Assembly: GCF_900119825.1 (NCBI RefSeq)
Contig: NZ_FPKR01000004.1
Span: 248,001 to 312,000 of the forward strand
Direction of reading: 5' to 3'
Source of the DNA: Chitinimonas taiwanensis DSM 18899
GTDB lineage: Bacteria; Pseudomonadota; Gammaproteobacteria; Burkholderiales; Chitinimonadaceae
Length of the DNA: 64,000 nt
Shown here: piece after piece, positions 35,919-44,832 of the stretch
How positions within the stretch are numbered: the stretch's first letter is position 1
How the letters are laid out: each line of letters opens with the position of its first letter
Made by a program: the position numbers and the translations under genes
The notes under the pieces: generated by a model
Databases searched by the model: none
What the model was told of the DNA's origin: nothing
Seen by the model: the letters and a program-made list of their open reading frames with translations, nothing else

Positions 35919-37879
35919 TGCGCGGGCAGGCGCTGCTGACCATGCCGCTTGCCCTGCGCCTCTGCTGCCTGCTCTTGTTGCTCTGCCCAGCCTGGGCCGC
36001 CGATGCCCTGCGTGCCGGCGTACTGCTCGACCCTCCCTATGTACAGCGTGAAGCCAGCGGCAGCCGGCTGACTGGCGCCGCCATCGAACTCGGTGAGCTG
36101 CTCGGCCAGGCCATGGGGCGGCCGATCAGCTGGCAGGTGTATGACAGCGAGGCGGCACTGCTGGCCGCCCGCCAGGCCGGCCAGCTCGATCTGATCCCGC
36201 TGCTCGCGCAGACCCCGGAAGGCCTGCGCGATTTCCAGTTCAGCGAACCCGCGGTGCGCGTGCCGATCAAGCTGGTGGCGCGGCGCGGCTTTCGCGTCAG
36301 CAGCCTGGATGAGCTGTCGCTCGGCTATGTGGTGGCGCTGCGCGATAGCGGCCCGCTACGCCGCTTCGTGGCCGAGAACTACCCGGCCCTGCCGCGCGTG
36401 GCCGACCTGCCCAGCGAGCGTGCTGCACTTGATCAGGTGGTGCGCGGCCGCGCCGATGTGGCGCTGATCGATCTGCCCCGTGCGCGTGCGCTGGTCGGGC
36501 GCGGCGATTATCTTGATCTGGAGCTGATTGGTGATGCCGGTTACACGCTGATGCTGCGCGTGGCCAGCCGGGCCGACCGACCGGCATTGGGGCGGGAGAT
36601 CGACGCCGCGCTGGCACGCATTCCGCCCAGCGCCCTGGCCGGCCTGCAGCAACGCTGGTTGCGTCCGCCGGCCAGTGCACCGTGGGCCCAGCTGGGTTTC
36701 TGGCGCAATGCCAGCCTGCTGTTACTGCTGCTGGCCTTGGCATGTGCGTGCTGGCTGGCTTGGCAGCTGCGGCTGCAGCGCCGCCTGGTGGTTGAACTGC
36801 GCCGCGTGCAGCGCGAGCTTGAGCTGCGCGAGTCGGCCGAGGCGGCGCTGCAGCTGACTCAGCTCTCGCTCGACCGCAATACGGTGGGTGTGCTGTGGCT
36901 GAGTTGGGACGGGCGCATCCGCTATGCGAACGAGGCGGCGCTGCGCATGCATGGCTATCCGCCCGGTGGCCTGCTCGGCCTGGGCATACGCCAGCTGGAT
37001 GCCAGCCTGGATGTGGATGGCTGGCTGGCCTGCTGGCACCGCGTCAAACAGCATGGTGCGGCCGAATACGAGGCCGCGCATATCTGTGCCGATGGCAGCG
37101 CGCTGCCGGTGGATGTGCGCCTGTCCTATCTGCGCTACCGCGACACCGAATACCTGGTGGCCTTCGTCAACGACGCCACCGAGCGGCGCCGTGCACGCCA
37201 CGCGCTGGAGGCGAGCGAGGCCAGCCTGCGCGAGCTGGCCGCCCATCTCGACACCGTGCGTGAGGAAGAGAAAGCCCGCATCGCGCGCGAGGTGCACGAC
37301 GAACTGGGCCAGGTGCTGACCGGCCTGCGCCTGGAGGCCAGCATGGCCGGCCTGGTGGCCGGCAGCGAGCCCGCGCTGGTGCGCGAACGGATTGCCCGCA
37401 TGCAGTCGCTGATCGACCAGACGTTCCAGATCGTGCGCAGTATTGCCAGCGAGCTGCGCCCGCCGGTGCTGAATGCCGGCTTGCCCGCCGCGCTCGACTG
37501 GCTGGCGCGCCGCTTCGAGGAGCGCTATGGCCTGCCCACCGTGCTCAGCGTGCATGGCCAGTTGCCGGCGCTCGGCGACAAGGTGGAGATCGCGTTATTC
37601 CGCATCGCCCAGGAGGCGCTAACCAATATCGCCCGGCATGCAGAGGCGGAAACCGTGCGCATCGACCTGACCGTGGACAAGGACACGCTGTTCCTGGCCA
37701 TCGAGGATGATGGGCGTGGCTTCCGGCTGGATGCCAGCCGTCCAAGCTCCTTCGGCCTGATCGGCATGCGCGAGCGGGCGATGGCGATAGGCGGCGAATG
37801 CATGCTGGAAAGCCACCAGGGCGAGGGTACCGATGTCACGGTACGCTTGCCGCTCCACACCGTCAGAGAGCAGCCATGA
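35918..37879 (+). CDS. Sensor histidine kinase with periplasmic solute-binding domain and PAS domain
   Basis: A 653-residue membrane sensor. In order: signal peptide (1-27), a family-3 solute-binding-protein-like periplasmic domain (about 29-250), one membrane helix (264-283), a short coiled coil, a PAS domain (about 305-420), a HisKA_3 dimerisation domain with the phospho-acceptor H460 in REVHDELGQ, and a HATPase domain with NIARHAEAETV and EDDGRGF, then GLIGMRERA. This is the NarX/UhpB class that pairs with LuxR-type regulators. The periplasmic domain suggests sensing of a small amino-acid- or amine-like ligand. It overlaps lptG by 1 bp and its cognate regulator gene by 4 bp. Confidence 0.92.
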   Translation: MRGQALLTMPLALRLCCLLLLLCPAWAADALRAGVLLDPPYVQREASGSRLTGAAIELGELLGQAMGRPISWQVYDSEAALLAARQAGQLDLIPLLAQTPEGLRDFQFSEPAVRVPIKLVARRGFRVSSLDELSLGYVVALRDSGPLRRFVAENYPALPRVADLPSERAALDQVVRGRADVALIDLPRARALVGRGDYLDLELIGDAGYTLMLRVASRADRPALGREIDAALARIPPSALAGLQQRWLRPPASAPWAQLGFWRNASLLLLLLALACACWLAWQLRLQRRLVVELRRVQRELELRESAEAALQLTQLSLDRNTVGVLWLSWDGRIRYANEAALRMHGYPPGGLLGLGIRQLDASLDVDGWLACWHRVKQHGAAEYEAAHICADGSALPVDVRLSYLRYRDTEYLVAFVNDATERRRARHALEASEASLRELAAHLDTVREEEKARIAREVHDELGQVLTGLRLEASMAGLVAGSEPALVRERIARMQSLIDQTFQIVRSIASELRPPVLNAGLPAALDWLARRFEERYGLPTVLSVHGQLPALGDKVEIALFRIAQEALTNIARHAEAETVRIDLTVDKDTLFLAIEDDGRGFRLDASRPSSFGLIGMRERAMAIGGECMLESHQGEGTDVTVRLPLHTVREQP

Positions 37880-38508
37880 TTCGAGTCCTGATCGCGGAAG
37901 ACCATCCCATCGTGCGTGAAGGGGTCAAGCAGCTGGTGCAGCTGAGCGGAGATATGCAGGTGGTGGGCGAGGCCATGAATGGCGAGCGCCTGCTGGATGC
38001 CTTGCGCGCCACGCCCTGCGATGTGCTGCTGCTCGATCTGTCCATGCCTGGCCTGAGCGGCCTGGAAGCGCTGCCGCGCATCCTGGCTCTGGCCCAGCCG
38101 CCGGCCATCTTGGTGCTGTCCATGCATGACGAGGCACAGATGGCGGCGCGGGCGCTCAAGCTGGGCGCCGCCGGCTATGCGACCAAGGCTAGCGACCCGG
38201 CCCTGCTGATTGCGGCGATACGCAAGCTGGCGGCCGGCGGCCGCTATATCGACCCGCAACTGGCCGACCGCATGGTGTTCGAAGTCGGCCTCGGCGACGG
38301 CCAACCACCGCATGCGCATCTGTCCGAGCGCGAGTTCCAGATCTTCCTGCGCTTGGCCCAGGGCGAGGGCGTGAACGAGATCGGCCAGCATCTGGCCATC
38401 AGTGCCAAGACGGTGAGCACCCACAAGCTGCGCCTGCTGCAAAAACTCGGCCTCGGTTCCACTGCCGAGCTGGTCCGCTACGCGATTGAGCACAAGCTGC
38501 TCGACTGA
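37876..38508 (+). CDS. LuxR-type (NarL family) response regulator
   Basis: A 210-residue DNA-binding response regulator: receiver domain with IAEDHPIVREG, D54 in LLLDLSMPG and the conserved lysine in GYATKASDP, and a C-terminal HTH (LSEREFQIFLRLAQGEGVNEIGQHLAISAKTVSTHKLRLLQKLG region, about residues 145-205). The ATG overlaps the kinase stop by 4 bp. It is the obvious partner of the preceding kinase; its targets may include the polyamine-type ABC operon 335 bp downstream (inference). Confidence 0.93.
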   Translation: MIRVLIAEDHPIVREGVKQLVQLSGDMQVVGEAMNGERLLDALRATPCDVLLLDLSMPGLSGLEALPRILALAQPPAILVLSMHDEAQMAARALKLGAAGYATKASDPALLIAAIRKLAAGGRYIDPQLADRMVFEVGLGDGQPPHAHLSEREFQIFLRLAQGEGVNEIGQHLAISAKTVSTHKLRLLQKLGLGSTAELVRYAIEHKLLD

Positions 38509-38843
38509 CTTCGGCCTGGGCGGGCTGAGCGGGGACAGTTTTGTTCATCACCGCAGAGGATGCCGAGGACGCGGAGTAGGCCTGGCTGATTGCGCTGCCT
38601 TGCGAGGAGCGCAGTGCAAGACTTCGACTACGCTGACTCACTAGTCCGCTAACCGGTGTGCTTTCAGCATTCTTCTTTGACTTCGCGTCCTCAGCATCCT
38701 TCGCGGTGCAATAGCCACCCTCGATGTAGGAATTTTCCTACCCCGTGTCAGCCTAGCCGCACAGCAAAATCCGCCGCCGACTATAGGCCGGCCTGCGCGG
38801 GCGGCGCAGTATCTGGGCATCTGCTAAGCACAGGCCCGCCACC
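38509..38843. other. Intergenic region with inverted-repeat element
   Basis: 335 bp between the response regulator and the ABC transporter operon. No credible gene. It holds a long-armed inverted repeat (38548-38709) related to one at 45184-45272; the rest is presumably the promoter region of the ABC operon. Confidence 0.6.
38548..38709. repeat. Long-armed inverted repeat element, copy 1
   Basis: The left arm at 38548-38576 (begins TCACCGCAGAGG, contains GCCGAGGACGCGGAG) pairs with the right arm at 38681-38709 (begins CTTCGCGTCCTC, ends CGCGGTG) with only a few mismatches over about 29 bp. The spacer is about 104 bp. The same arm sequence recurs at 45184-45272, showing a dispersed repeat family. 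Confidence 0.8.
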
Positions 38844-39944
38844 ATGAGCGCCACCGATACCCTGGTCAGTTTCCGCAAGGTGCAAAAGAGCTACGACGGC
38901 GAAACGCTGATCGTGCGCGATCTGAACCTCGATATCCGCAAGGGTGAATTCCTGACCCTGCTTGGGCCGTCCGGTTCGGGCAAGACCACCAGCCTGATGA
39001 TGCTGGCCGGCTTTGAAACGCCGACTGCCGGCGAGATCTGGCTCGGTGATAAGCGCCTTGACCGCGTGCCGCCGCATAAGCGCGATATCGGCATGGTGTT
39101 CCAGAACTACGCACTGTTCCCGCATATGACGGTGGCCGAGAACGTGGCCTTTCCGCTCAAGGTGCGCGGCATGGGGCGTGGCGAGATCAGCAGCAAGGTC
39201 AAGCAGGCGCTGGCCATGGTGCAGCTGGACAAGTTCGGCGGCCGTTATCCCGGCCAGATGTCGGGCGGCCAGCAGCAGCGCGTGGCCCTGGCGCGCGCGC
39301 TGGTGTTCCAGCCCCAGCTGGTGCTGATGGATGAGCCGCTGGGCGCGCTGGACAAGCAGCTGCGCGAGCATATGCAGATGGAGATCAAGCATATCCATGC
39401 CCAGCTCGGCGTGACCGTCGTGTACGTGACCCACGACCAGAGCGAGGCGCTGACCATGTCCGACCGGGTGGCGGTGTTCCACCAGGGCGAGATCCAGCAG
39501 ATCGACCATCCGCGCGCGCTGTACGAGCAGCCGAACAATACCTTCGTGGCCAATTTCATCGGCGAGAACAACCGCTTGGCCGGCACCCTGCACAGCCAGG
39601 ATGGCGATACCTGCGCGGTACGTCTGCCGCATGGCGAGATGCTGCACGCGCTGGCGGTGAAGGTGGGCGGCGCGGGCAGCGCGGTCTCGCTGTCCATCCG
39701 CCCCGAACGCGTGCGCCTGAATCGCGCCAGCGAGGGCTGTGCGAACCGGCTGACCGGCCGGGTCGAGGAATTCATCTACCTGGGCGACCACGTGCGTATT
39801 CGCCTGGAAGTGGCCGGTGCGCGCCACTTCGTGGTCAAGCAACCGATTGCCGACCTGGACCGCGAACTCAAGGTCAACGATGTGATCCCGCTGGGCTGGG
39901 ATATCGAGCATGCACGTGCGCTCGACCCGGCCGAGGCGCATTGA
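38844..39944 (+). CDS. ABC transporter ATP-binding protein (polyamine PotA type)
   Basis: The 366-residue ATPase of a binding-protein-dependent importer. The P-loop GPSGSGKT is at residues 41-48, followed by the signature MSGGQQQRVALARAL, VLMDEPLGALD and the H-loop THDQSEA, then a C-terminal TOBE-type regulatory domain with SIRPERVRLN. The closest recalled family is PotA/PotG of spermidine-putrescine transporters. It is followed by the binding protein and two permeases in the same direction. Substrate specificity within the polyamine group cannot be read from the ATPase. Confidence 0.92.
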   Translation: MSATDTLVSFRKVQKSYDGETLIVRDLNLDIRKGEFLTLLGPSGSGKTTSLMMLAGFETPTAGEIWLGDKRLDRVPPHKRDIGMVFQNYALFPHMTVAENVAFPLKVRGMGRGEISSKVKQALAMVQLDKFGGRYPGQMSGGQQQRVALARALVFQPQLVLMDEPLGALDKQLREHMQMEIKHIHAQLGVTVVYVTHDQSEALTMSDRVAVFHQGEIQQIDHPRALYEQPNNTFVANFIGENNRLAGTLHSQDGDTCAVRLPHGEMLHALAVKVGGAGSAVSLSIRPERVRLNRASEGCANRLTGRVEEFIYLGDHVRIRLEVAGARHFVVKQPIADLDRELKVNDVIPLGWDIEHARALDPAEAH

Positions 39945-39988
39945 TTTTTCCCGCAGCAACCCGCCAAAAACATCAGGAGTAGAGAACC

Positions 39989-41023
39989 ATGCAGTCCTTA
40001 CGCCTTGCCCGTTTGCCGCTTGTCCTTGCCTGTCTGGCCGCCACGGCGGTTTCCGCCCGCGACCTGACCGTGATCTCCTTTGGCGGTGCCAACCGCGATG
40101 CCCAGGTGAAAGCCTTTTACGAGCCGTTCAAGAAGACCGGCGTGAATGTGGTCGCTGGCGATTACAACGGCGAGCAGGCCAAGATCAAGGCCATGGTGGA
40201 TACCAATAGCGTGAACTGGGACGTGGTCGAGGTCGAATCGCCCGAACTGGCACGTGGCTGTGATGAAGGCCTGTACGAACAGATCGATATGAAGCAGATC
40301 GCCAACCCGGCCTTCTTCGTCAAGGGCGCGGTCACGCCGTGCGGTGTAGGTATCTTCGTGTGGTCCACCGTGCTGGCCTACAACGCCGACAAGCTCAAGG
40401 CGGCACCAAGCGGCTGGAAGGACTTCTGGGATGTGAAGAAGTACCCGGGTAAGCGCGGCCTGCGCAAGGGCGCCAAGTACACGCTGGAATTCGCGCTGAT
40501 GGCCGATGGCGTGCCACCCAAGGATATCTACAAGGTGCTGGCCACCCCAGCAGGTCAGGATCGCGCCTTCAAGAAGCTCGATCAGCTCAAGCCGAATATC
40601 CAGTGGTGGGAAGCAGGTGCCCAGCCGCCCCAATACCTGGCCGCCGGCGATGTGGTGATGAGCTCGGCCTATAACGGCCGCGTGGCCACCGCGCAGAAGG
40701 AAGGCAAGAACCTGAAGATCGTCTGGGATGGTGGCATTTACGACTTCGATGCCTGGGCCATCGTCAAAGGCTCGCCGAACAAGGAGCAGGCGATGAAGTT
40801 CATTGCCTTCGCCTCCAAGGCCGAGAACCAGAAGGTCTATGCCGAGAACATCGCCTACGGCCCGACCAATACCAAGGCCAATCTGCTGATTGGCAAGGAC
40901 GTGGCGGCCAATCTGCCCACCTCGCCGGCCAATATCAAGAATCAGGTCGGCATCGATGTGAACTTCTGGGCCGACTACGGCGAACAGCTCGAGCAGCGTT
41001 TCAACGCCTGGGCCGCCAAGTAA
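39989..41023 (+). CDS. Polyamine-type ABC transporter substrate-binding protein
   Basis: A 344-residue periplasmic protein (signal MQSLRLARLPLVLACLAATAVSA) of the PotD/PotF group, recognised by LTVISFGGANRDAQVKAFYEPF, WDVVEVESPELARGC and the late GIYDFDAWAIVKGSPNKEQAMKFIAF. Such proteins bind putrescine, spermidine or related amines in the cleft. It lies 44 bp after the ATPase gene and is followed by GC-rich hairpins before the permease genes, a place where transcripts often end or are trimmed so that the binding protein is made in excess. Confidence 0.92.
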   Translation: MQSLRLARLPLVLACLAATAVSARDLTVISFGGANRDAQVKAFYEPFKKTGVNVVAGDYNGEQAKIKAMVDTNSVNWDVVEVESPELARGCDEGLYEQIDMKQIANPAFFVKGAVTPCGVGIFVWSTVLAYNADKLKAAPSGWKDFWDVKKYPGKRGLRKGAKYTLEFALMADGVPPKDIYKVLATPAGQDRAFKKLDQLKPNIQWWEAGAQPPQYLAAGDVVMSSAYNGRVATAQKEGKNLKIVWDGGIYDFDAWAIVKGSPNKEQAMKFIAFASKAENQKVYAENIAYGPTNTKANLLIGKDVAANLPTSPANIKNQVGIDVNFWADYGEQLEQRFNAWAAK

Positions 41024-41037
41024 GCCTTGCCCGCACG

Positions 41038-41056
41038 GCCCGGCGGCTAGCCGGGC
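41038..41056 (+). terminator. GC-rich hairpin between binding-protein and permease genes
   Basis: GCCCGGC and GCCGGGC with a 5-base loop, 14 bp past the binding-protein stop. There is no T run, so it is more likely an mRNA-processing or attenuation hairpin than a full terminator. A second GC-rich dyad follows at about 41057-41080. Confidence 0.4.
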
Positions 41057-41131
41057 TGGCGGACCCGCTTCCGGCCCGCCGGCTGCACGCGCTGGGCCGG
41101 CGCCTCAACTCTTCAATTCCGGACTCTCGCC

Positions 41132-42388
41132 ATGACCACGCTCGCCGCCAAACCGCCGCTGCTCAGCAAGGACGGCCTACCGCTCAAGCGCCAGCTCGCG
41201 CGGGCCGAGCGCGCCAGCAAGCTGAAGGCGCTGGCGCTGATCCTGCCCCTGGTGCTGTTCCTGGCCGCGGTGTTCGTGCTGCCGCTGATCGGCCTCCTGG
41301 GCAAGAGCGTGGACAACCCGGAAGTGGTGCGCTTCATGCCGCGCACCGTCACGGCCCTGCAGGGCTGGGATGGGCGCGGCCTGCCGGCGGAAGCGGCCTA
41401 TGCGGCCGTCGCCCATGACCTGGCCGCCGCGCGCGAGGCGCAGACCCTGGGCGACCTCGGCAAGCGCCTGAATATGGAAGTACCCGGCTACCGTAGCCTC
41501 CTGGGCAAGACCGCGCGCCGCCTGCCCCTAGAGCCCGCGCCGGCCGCCTTCAAGACCGCCTTGACCGAACTCGACGAGCGCTGGGGCGACCCGGTTTATT
41601 GGCAGGCGATCCGCCGCAATACCGAGGCGACGACGCCTTTCTACCTGCTGGCCGCGCTGGACCGGCATGTGGACGAGCAGGGCGAGATCACGCGCGTCGA
41701 CCCCGGCCAGGCCGTGTATGTGGACGTATTCGCGCGCACCTTTTGGATGAGCGCGGTGATCACCGTGCTCTGCCTGCTGATCGCCTATCCGCTCGCCTAT
41801 CTGATGGCCAGCCTGCCGGCTCGGCGCGCCAATCTCTTGATGATCTGCGTGCTCTTGCCGTTCTGGACCTCGGTGCTGGTGCGCGTGGCAGCCTGGATCG
41901 TGCTGCTGCAGTCGGGTGGGCTGATCAATGGCGCGCTGCAGTGGTTGGGGCTGATCGATGCGCCGCTGCAACTGGTGTTCAACCGTCTGGGCGTTTACAT
42001 CGCCATGGTGCACATCCTGTTGCCCTTCATGATCCTGCCCATCTACAGCGTGATGAAGGGCATTTCGCCCAGCTATCTGCGCGCGGCGATCTCGCTTGGC
42101 TCTCACCCGTTTGCCGCCTTCTGGCGGGTCTACTTTCCGCAGACCCTGGCCGGCATTGGTGCGGGTGGGTTGCTCGTCTTCATCCTGTGCATCGGCTACT
42201 ACATCACCCCGGCGCTCTTGGGCAGCCCGAACGACCAGATGGTCAGCTATTTCGTGGCCTTCTACACCAATAGCACGGTGAACTGGGGCATGGCCACGGC
42301 GCTGGGCGGCCTGCTCTTAATCGCCACGCTACTGCTCTATATCGTGTACGGCTGGTTGGTCGGGGCGAAGAGCCTGAAACTCGGTTAA
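41132..42388 (+). CDS. Polyamine-type ABC transporter permease (PotB/PotH type)
   Basis: A 418-residue inner-membrane permease. The conserved cytoplasmic coupling loop is seen in SYLRAAISLGSHPFAAFWRVYFPQTLAGI. Membrane helices lie at about 32-55 and, after a gap, from about 203 onward. The roughly 140-residue segment between the first and second helices (residues about 60-200), rich in Ala/Arg/Glu and probably periplasmic, is much larger than in E. coli PotB. It precedes the second permease by 10 bp. Confidence 0.9.
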   Translation: MTTLAAKPPLLSKDGLPLKRQLARAERASKLKALALILPLVLFLAAVFVLPLIGLLGKSVDNPEVVRFMPRTVTALQGWDGRGLPAEAAYAAVAHDLAAAREAQTLGDLGKRLNMEVPGYRSLLGKTARRLPLEPAPAAFKTALTELDERWGDPVYWQAIRRNTEATTPFYLLAALDRHVDEQGEITRVDPGQAVYVDVFARTFWMSAVITVLCLLIAYPLAYLMASLPARRANLLMICVLLPFWTSVLVRVAAWIVLLQSGGLINGALQWLGLIDAPLQLVFNRLGVYIAMVHILLPFMILPIYSVMKGISPSYLRAAISLGSHPFAAFWRVYFPQTLAGIGAGGLLVFILCIGYYITPALLGSPNDQMVSYFVAFYTNSTVNWGMATALGGLLLIATLLLYIVYGWLVGAKSLKLG

Positions 42389-42398
42389 GGAGAACAGC

Positions 42399-43220
42399 AT
42401 GCCCCCATTCGCATCCCCCATCGAGCGCATCTGGTTCTGGCTGCATCGCGCCCTCTGCGCGCTGGTGCTGCTGTTTCTGGTACTGCCCATCCTGATCATC
42501 GTGCCGCTGTCCTTCAATGAGAGCTCCTTCCTGCTCTACCCGATGACCGGCTTCTCGTTCAAATGGTATGCGGCCTTCTTCAACTCGCCCGAGTGGATGC
42601 TGTCGCTGAAGAACAGCCTGATCGTGGCGCCGGCCGCCACCATAATCGCGATGCTGCTCGGCACGCTGGCCTCGGTGGGGCTGACCCGCGCCGAGTTCCG
42701 CGGCAAGGCCCTGCTGCAAAGCGTGCTGATCTCGCCCATGGTGGTGCCGGTGGTCATCATCGGCGTGGGCAGCTATCTGTTCTATGCGCCGCTGGGGCTG
42801 GTGAATGGCTATACCGCGCTGATCCTCGTGCATGCGGCGCTCGGCGTGCCCTTCGTGATCATTACCGTGACCGCCACCCTGGCCGGCTACAACCACAACC
42901 TGACCCGTGCCGCCGCCAGCCTGGGTGCCAACCCGCTGACCGCCTTCTTCAAAGTCACCCTACCCATCATCGCGCCGGGGGTGATCTCGGGCGCGTTGTT
43001 CGCGTTTGCCACTTCCTTCGACGAGGTGGTAGTCACGCTCTTCCTGGCCGGCCCCGAGCAGGCCACGCTGCCACGCCAGATGTTTGGTGGCATACGCGAG
43101 AACATCAACCCGACCATCGCGGCGGTGGCCACCATCCTGATCGTGTTCTCCACCCTGTTGTTGCTGGTGCTGGAGTGGCTGCGCGGCCGTGCCGAGCGCA
43201 TGCGTACCGCGCTCGATTAG
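42399..43220 (+). CDS. Polyamine-type ABC transporter permease (PotC/PotI type)
   Basis: A 273-residue permease with six membrane helices, including VLLFLVLPILIIVPLSFNESSF at the N-terminus and the coupling loop TRAAASLGANPLTAFFKVTLPIIAPG. It pairs with the preceding permease. A GGAG-type ribosome site (AAGGAGAACAGC region) precedes the ATG. It is the last gene of the transporter operon and converges on a LysE-family gene only 4 bp away, with no terminator between them. Confidence 0.92.
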   Translation: MPPFASPIERIWFWLHRALCALVLLFLVLPILIIVPLSFNESSFLLYPMTGFSFKWYAAFFNSPEWMLSLKNSLIVAPAATIIAMLLGTLASVGLTRAEFRGKALLQSVLISPMVVPVVIIGVGSYLFYAPLGLVNGYTALILVHAALGVPFVIITVTATLAGYNHNLTRAAASLGANPLTAFFKVTLPIIAPGVISGALFAFATSFDEVVVTLFLAGPEQATLPRQMFGGIRENINPTIAAVATILIVFSTLLLLVLEWLRGRAERMRTALD

Positions 43221-43224
43221 GCGG

Positions 43225-43851
43225 CTAGCCCAGCAGCAAGAGCCGTAGGCCCAGCGCCAGCAAAACGCCGCCCGCCAGCCGGTCCAGCCACAGACCGCGC
43301 TGGCGTTTGGCTTTCAGCCATTCGCCCACCTGACCGGCAAAGTAGCCGAGCAGACTGAACAGCAGCGCCGCCTGCAGGGTGAACAAGAGGCCTAGCTGCG
43401 CGATCTGCAGCGTGCCGTCGACACGCGCGGGCTGCACGAACTGCGGCAGGAAGGACAGAAAGAACAGCACGACCTTGGGGTTGATCGCATTCGCGATCAG
43501 GCCGCGCAGGAAGAGCTGGCGCAGGCTGTCCTCGGACTGGCTGGCCTGTGGCGCTGCACCGCCGCTGCTGCGCAAGGCCATCCAGCCCAGGTAGATCAGA
43601 TAGGCGCCCCCCGCGAGGCGCAGCAGGCCAAACGCCAGTGGTGAGGCGGCCAGCAGGGCGCTGATGCCTAGCATGGCGAGTAAGGTGTGGCTCAGGCAGC
43701 CCAGCGCGCAACCGAGGCCGAACAGCATGCCGGCCAGACGACCGCGCGCGGCGCCGAGGCTCAACACCAGCAGATTGTCCGGCCCGGGCGCCAGGGTCAG
43801 CAGCAGCGCCGCGCCAAGAAAGCCCAGCGCCTGCGGCGCATCGAGCAGCAT
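43225..43851 (-). CDS. LysE/RhtB-family amino acid exporter
   Basis: A 208-residue inner-membrane protein with about six helices and the family N-terminus FLGAALLLTLAPGPDNLLVLSLGAARGR, plus the mid-protein FLRGLIANAINPKVVLFFLSFLPQF. Members export homoserine, threonine, lysine or other small amino compounds; the substrate here is unknown. It starts six bases after the DUF456 gene stop, so these two are an operon. Confidence 0.9.
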   Translation of the reverse strand: MLLDAPQALGFLGAALLLTLAPGPDNLLVLSLGAARGRLAGMLFGLGCALGCLSHTLLAMLGISALLAASPLAFGLLRLAGGAYLIYLGWMALRSSGGAAPQASQSEDSLRQLFLRGLIANAINPKVVLFFLSFLPQFVQPARVDGTLQIAQLGLLFTLQAALLFSLLGYFAGQVGEWLKAKRQRGLWLDRLAGGVLLALGLRLLLLG

Positions 43852-43856
43852 GCGGC

Positions 43857-44348
43857 TTACACCACGAAATAGGCGAAGGCGAACAGGCCGATCATCATCA
43901 GGCTGAGCGCGAGCTTGGCCACCGTGCCCACCATCAGTCCGAGCCAGGTGGCGAGGCCAACCTGGCCAGCGCGCAGGGTATCGCCGCGCGCTATGAATTC
44001 GCCAACTGCCGCGCCGATAAAGGGACCCAGAATCAGGCCTGGCAGGCCGGCGAAGATGCCGAGAACGGCGCCCAGTGTGGCGCCGATGACCGCCTGCCGG
44101 CTCGCGCCGAGCTTCTTCGCACCCCAGGCGCCGGCCAGGAAGTCGATGACGGCCATCACGATGCACAGCACTAGCAATACGGCTAGCCAGGCCCAGCCGA
44201 CTTTCTGGAAGTCATCCAGCCAGGCACCCAGGATAAAGCCCCCCATCAGCAGCGGTGCTGCGGGCAGCAGGGGCAGCAGATTTCCGGCCAGACCGGCCAG
44301 CATCAGCACGAGGGCCAGCAACCAGCCGGCGAATAACGGTGCATCCAT
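43857..44348 (-). CDS. DUF456 membrane protein
   Basis: A 163-residue membrane protein with about five helices and several glycine-rich segments (GLAGNLLPLLPAAPLLMGGFILGAW; GIFAGLPGLILGPFIGAAVGEFIARG), the pattern of the DUF456 family. Function unknown. It is immediately upstream of the LysE-type exporter in the same direction. Confidence 0.87.
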   Translation of the reverse strand: MDAPLFAGWLLALVLMLAGLAGNLLPLLPAAPLLMGGFILGAWLDDFQKVGWAWLAVLLVLCIVMAVIDFLAGAWGAKKLGASRQAVIGATLGAVLGIFAGLPGLILGPFIGAAVGEFIARGDTLRAGQVGLATWLGLMVGTVAKLALSLMMIGLFAFAYFVV

Positions 44349-44460
44349 TGCGCATCCTTGTTGACGCGACCCGCACGGCCGCCGTGCAGCAAGGATAAAC
44401 GCAGTAGCAGAAAGTTTCGCCAGGCGTGTGCATCAGGCATGAGGGGAGGGCAGCAATGAC

Positions 44461-44488
44461 AAAGGCGACCCGGATTGCGGTCGCCTTT
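44461..44488. terminator. Possible terminator hairpin
   Basis: AAAGGCGACC and GGTCGCCTTT around an 8-base loop. On the leftward strand it sits 52 bp beyond the stop of the 65-residue gene and is followed by TTTGTCATT, an imperfect T tract. Confidence 0.5.
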
Positions 44489-44539
44489 GGTTTGCCGGTA
44501 CTGCCGGCGACGGCACTAGCGCGTGCCGTGATTGACGGG

Positions 44540-44737
44540 CTAATGCAGCTGTCCCGTTAAAACTAGATAGTCGTTGGCACGACGGCCCAGGGAACCGCGT
44601 GAATCACTTCCGAGCAGCGCGAGATTCTGTATGCGCCAATCGCGGTCTTCCGGGTGGATGGGAGTACGACGTTCCTGCAAGCGCCGTTCCGGGCCGTGGT
44701 AACCAAGTGTGTACTTCAATAGGGAGTCTTCTTGCAT
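44540..44737 (-). CDS. Small hypothetical protein, 65 residues
   Basis: A short hydrophilic, highly basic and acidic protein (MQEDSLLKYTLGYHGPERRLQERR at the start) without cysteines, signal or membrane segment. A strong AAGGAG ribosome site at optimal distance from the ATG and a terminator-like hairpin downstream argue that it is a real gene. I recognise no family. The PERRLQERR cluster suggests an RNA- or protein-binding surface, but this is only a guess. Confidence 0.6.
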   Translation of the reverse strand: MQEDSLLKYTLGYHGPERRLQERRTPIHPEDRDWRIQNLALLGSDSRGSLGRRANDYLVLTGQLH

Positions 44738-44832
44738 CCAGTCTCCTTATCGTTGGCGGTTCGAACTGCTAGCCGCTGGAGTTGTAAATCTAGTCTCCCA
44801 GGGCGGATTTGGCTTGCCCGTTCGTCGTGAAC

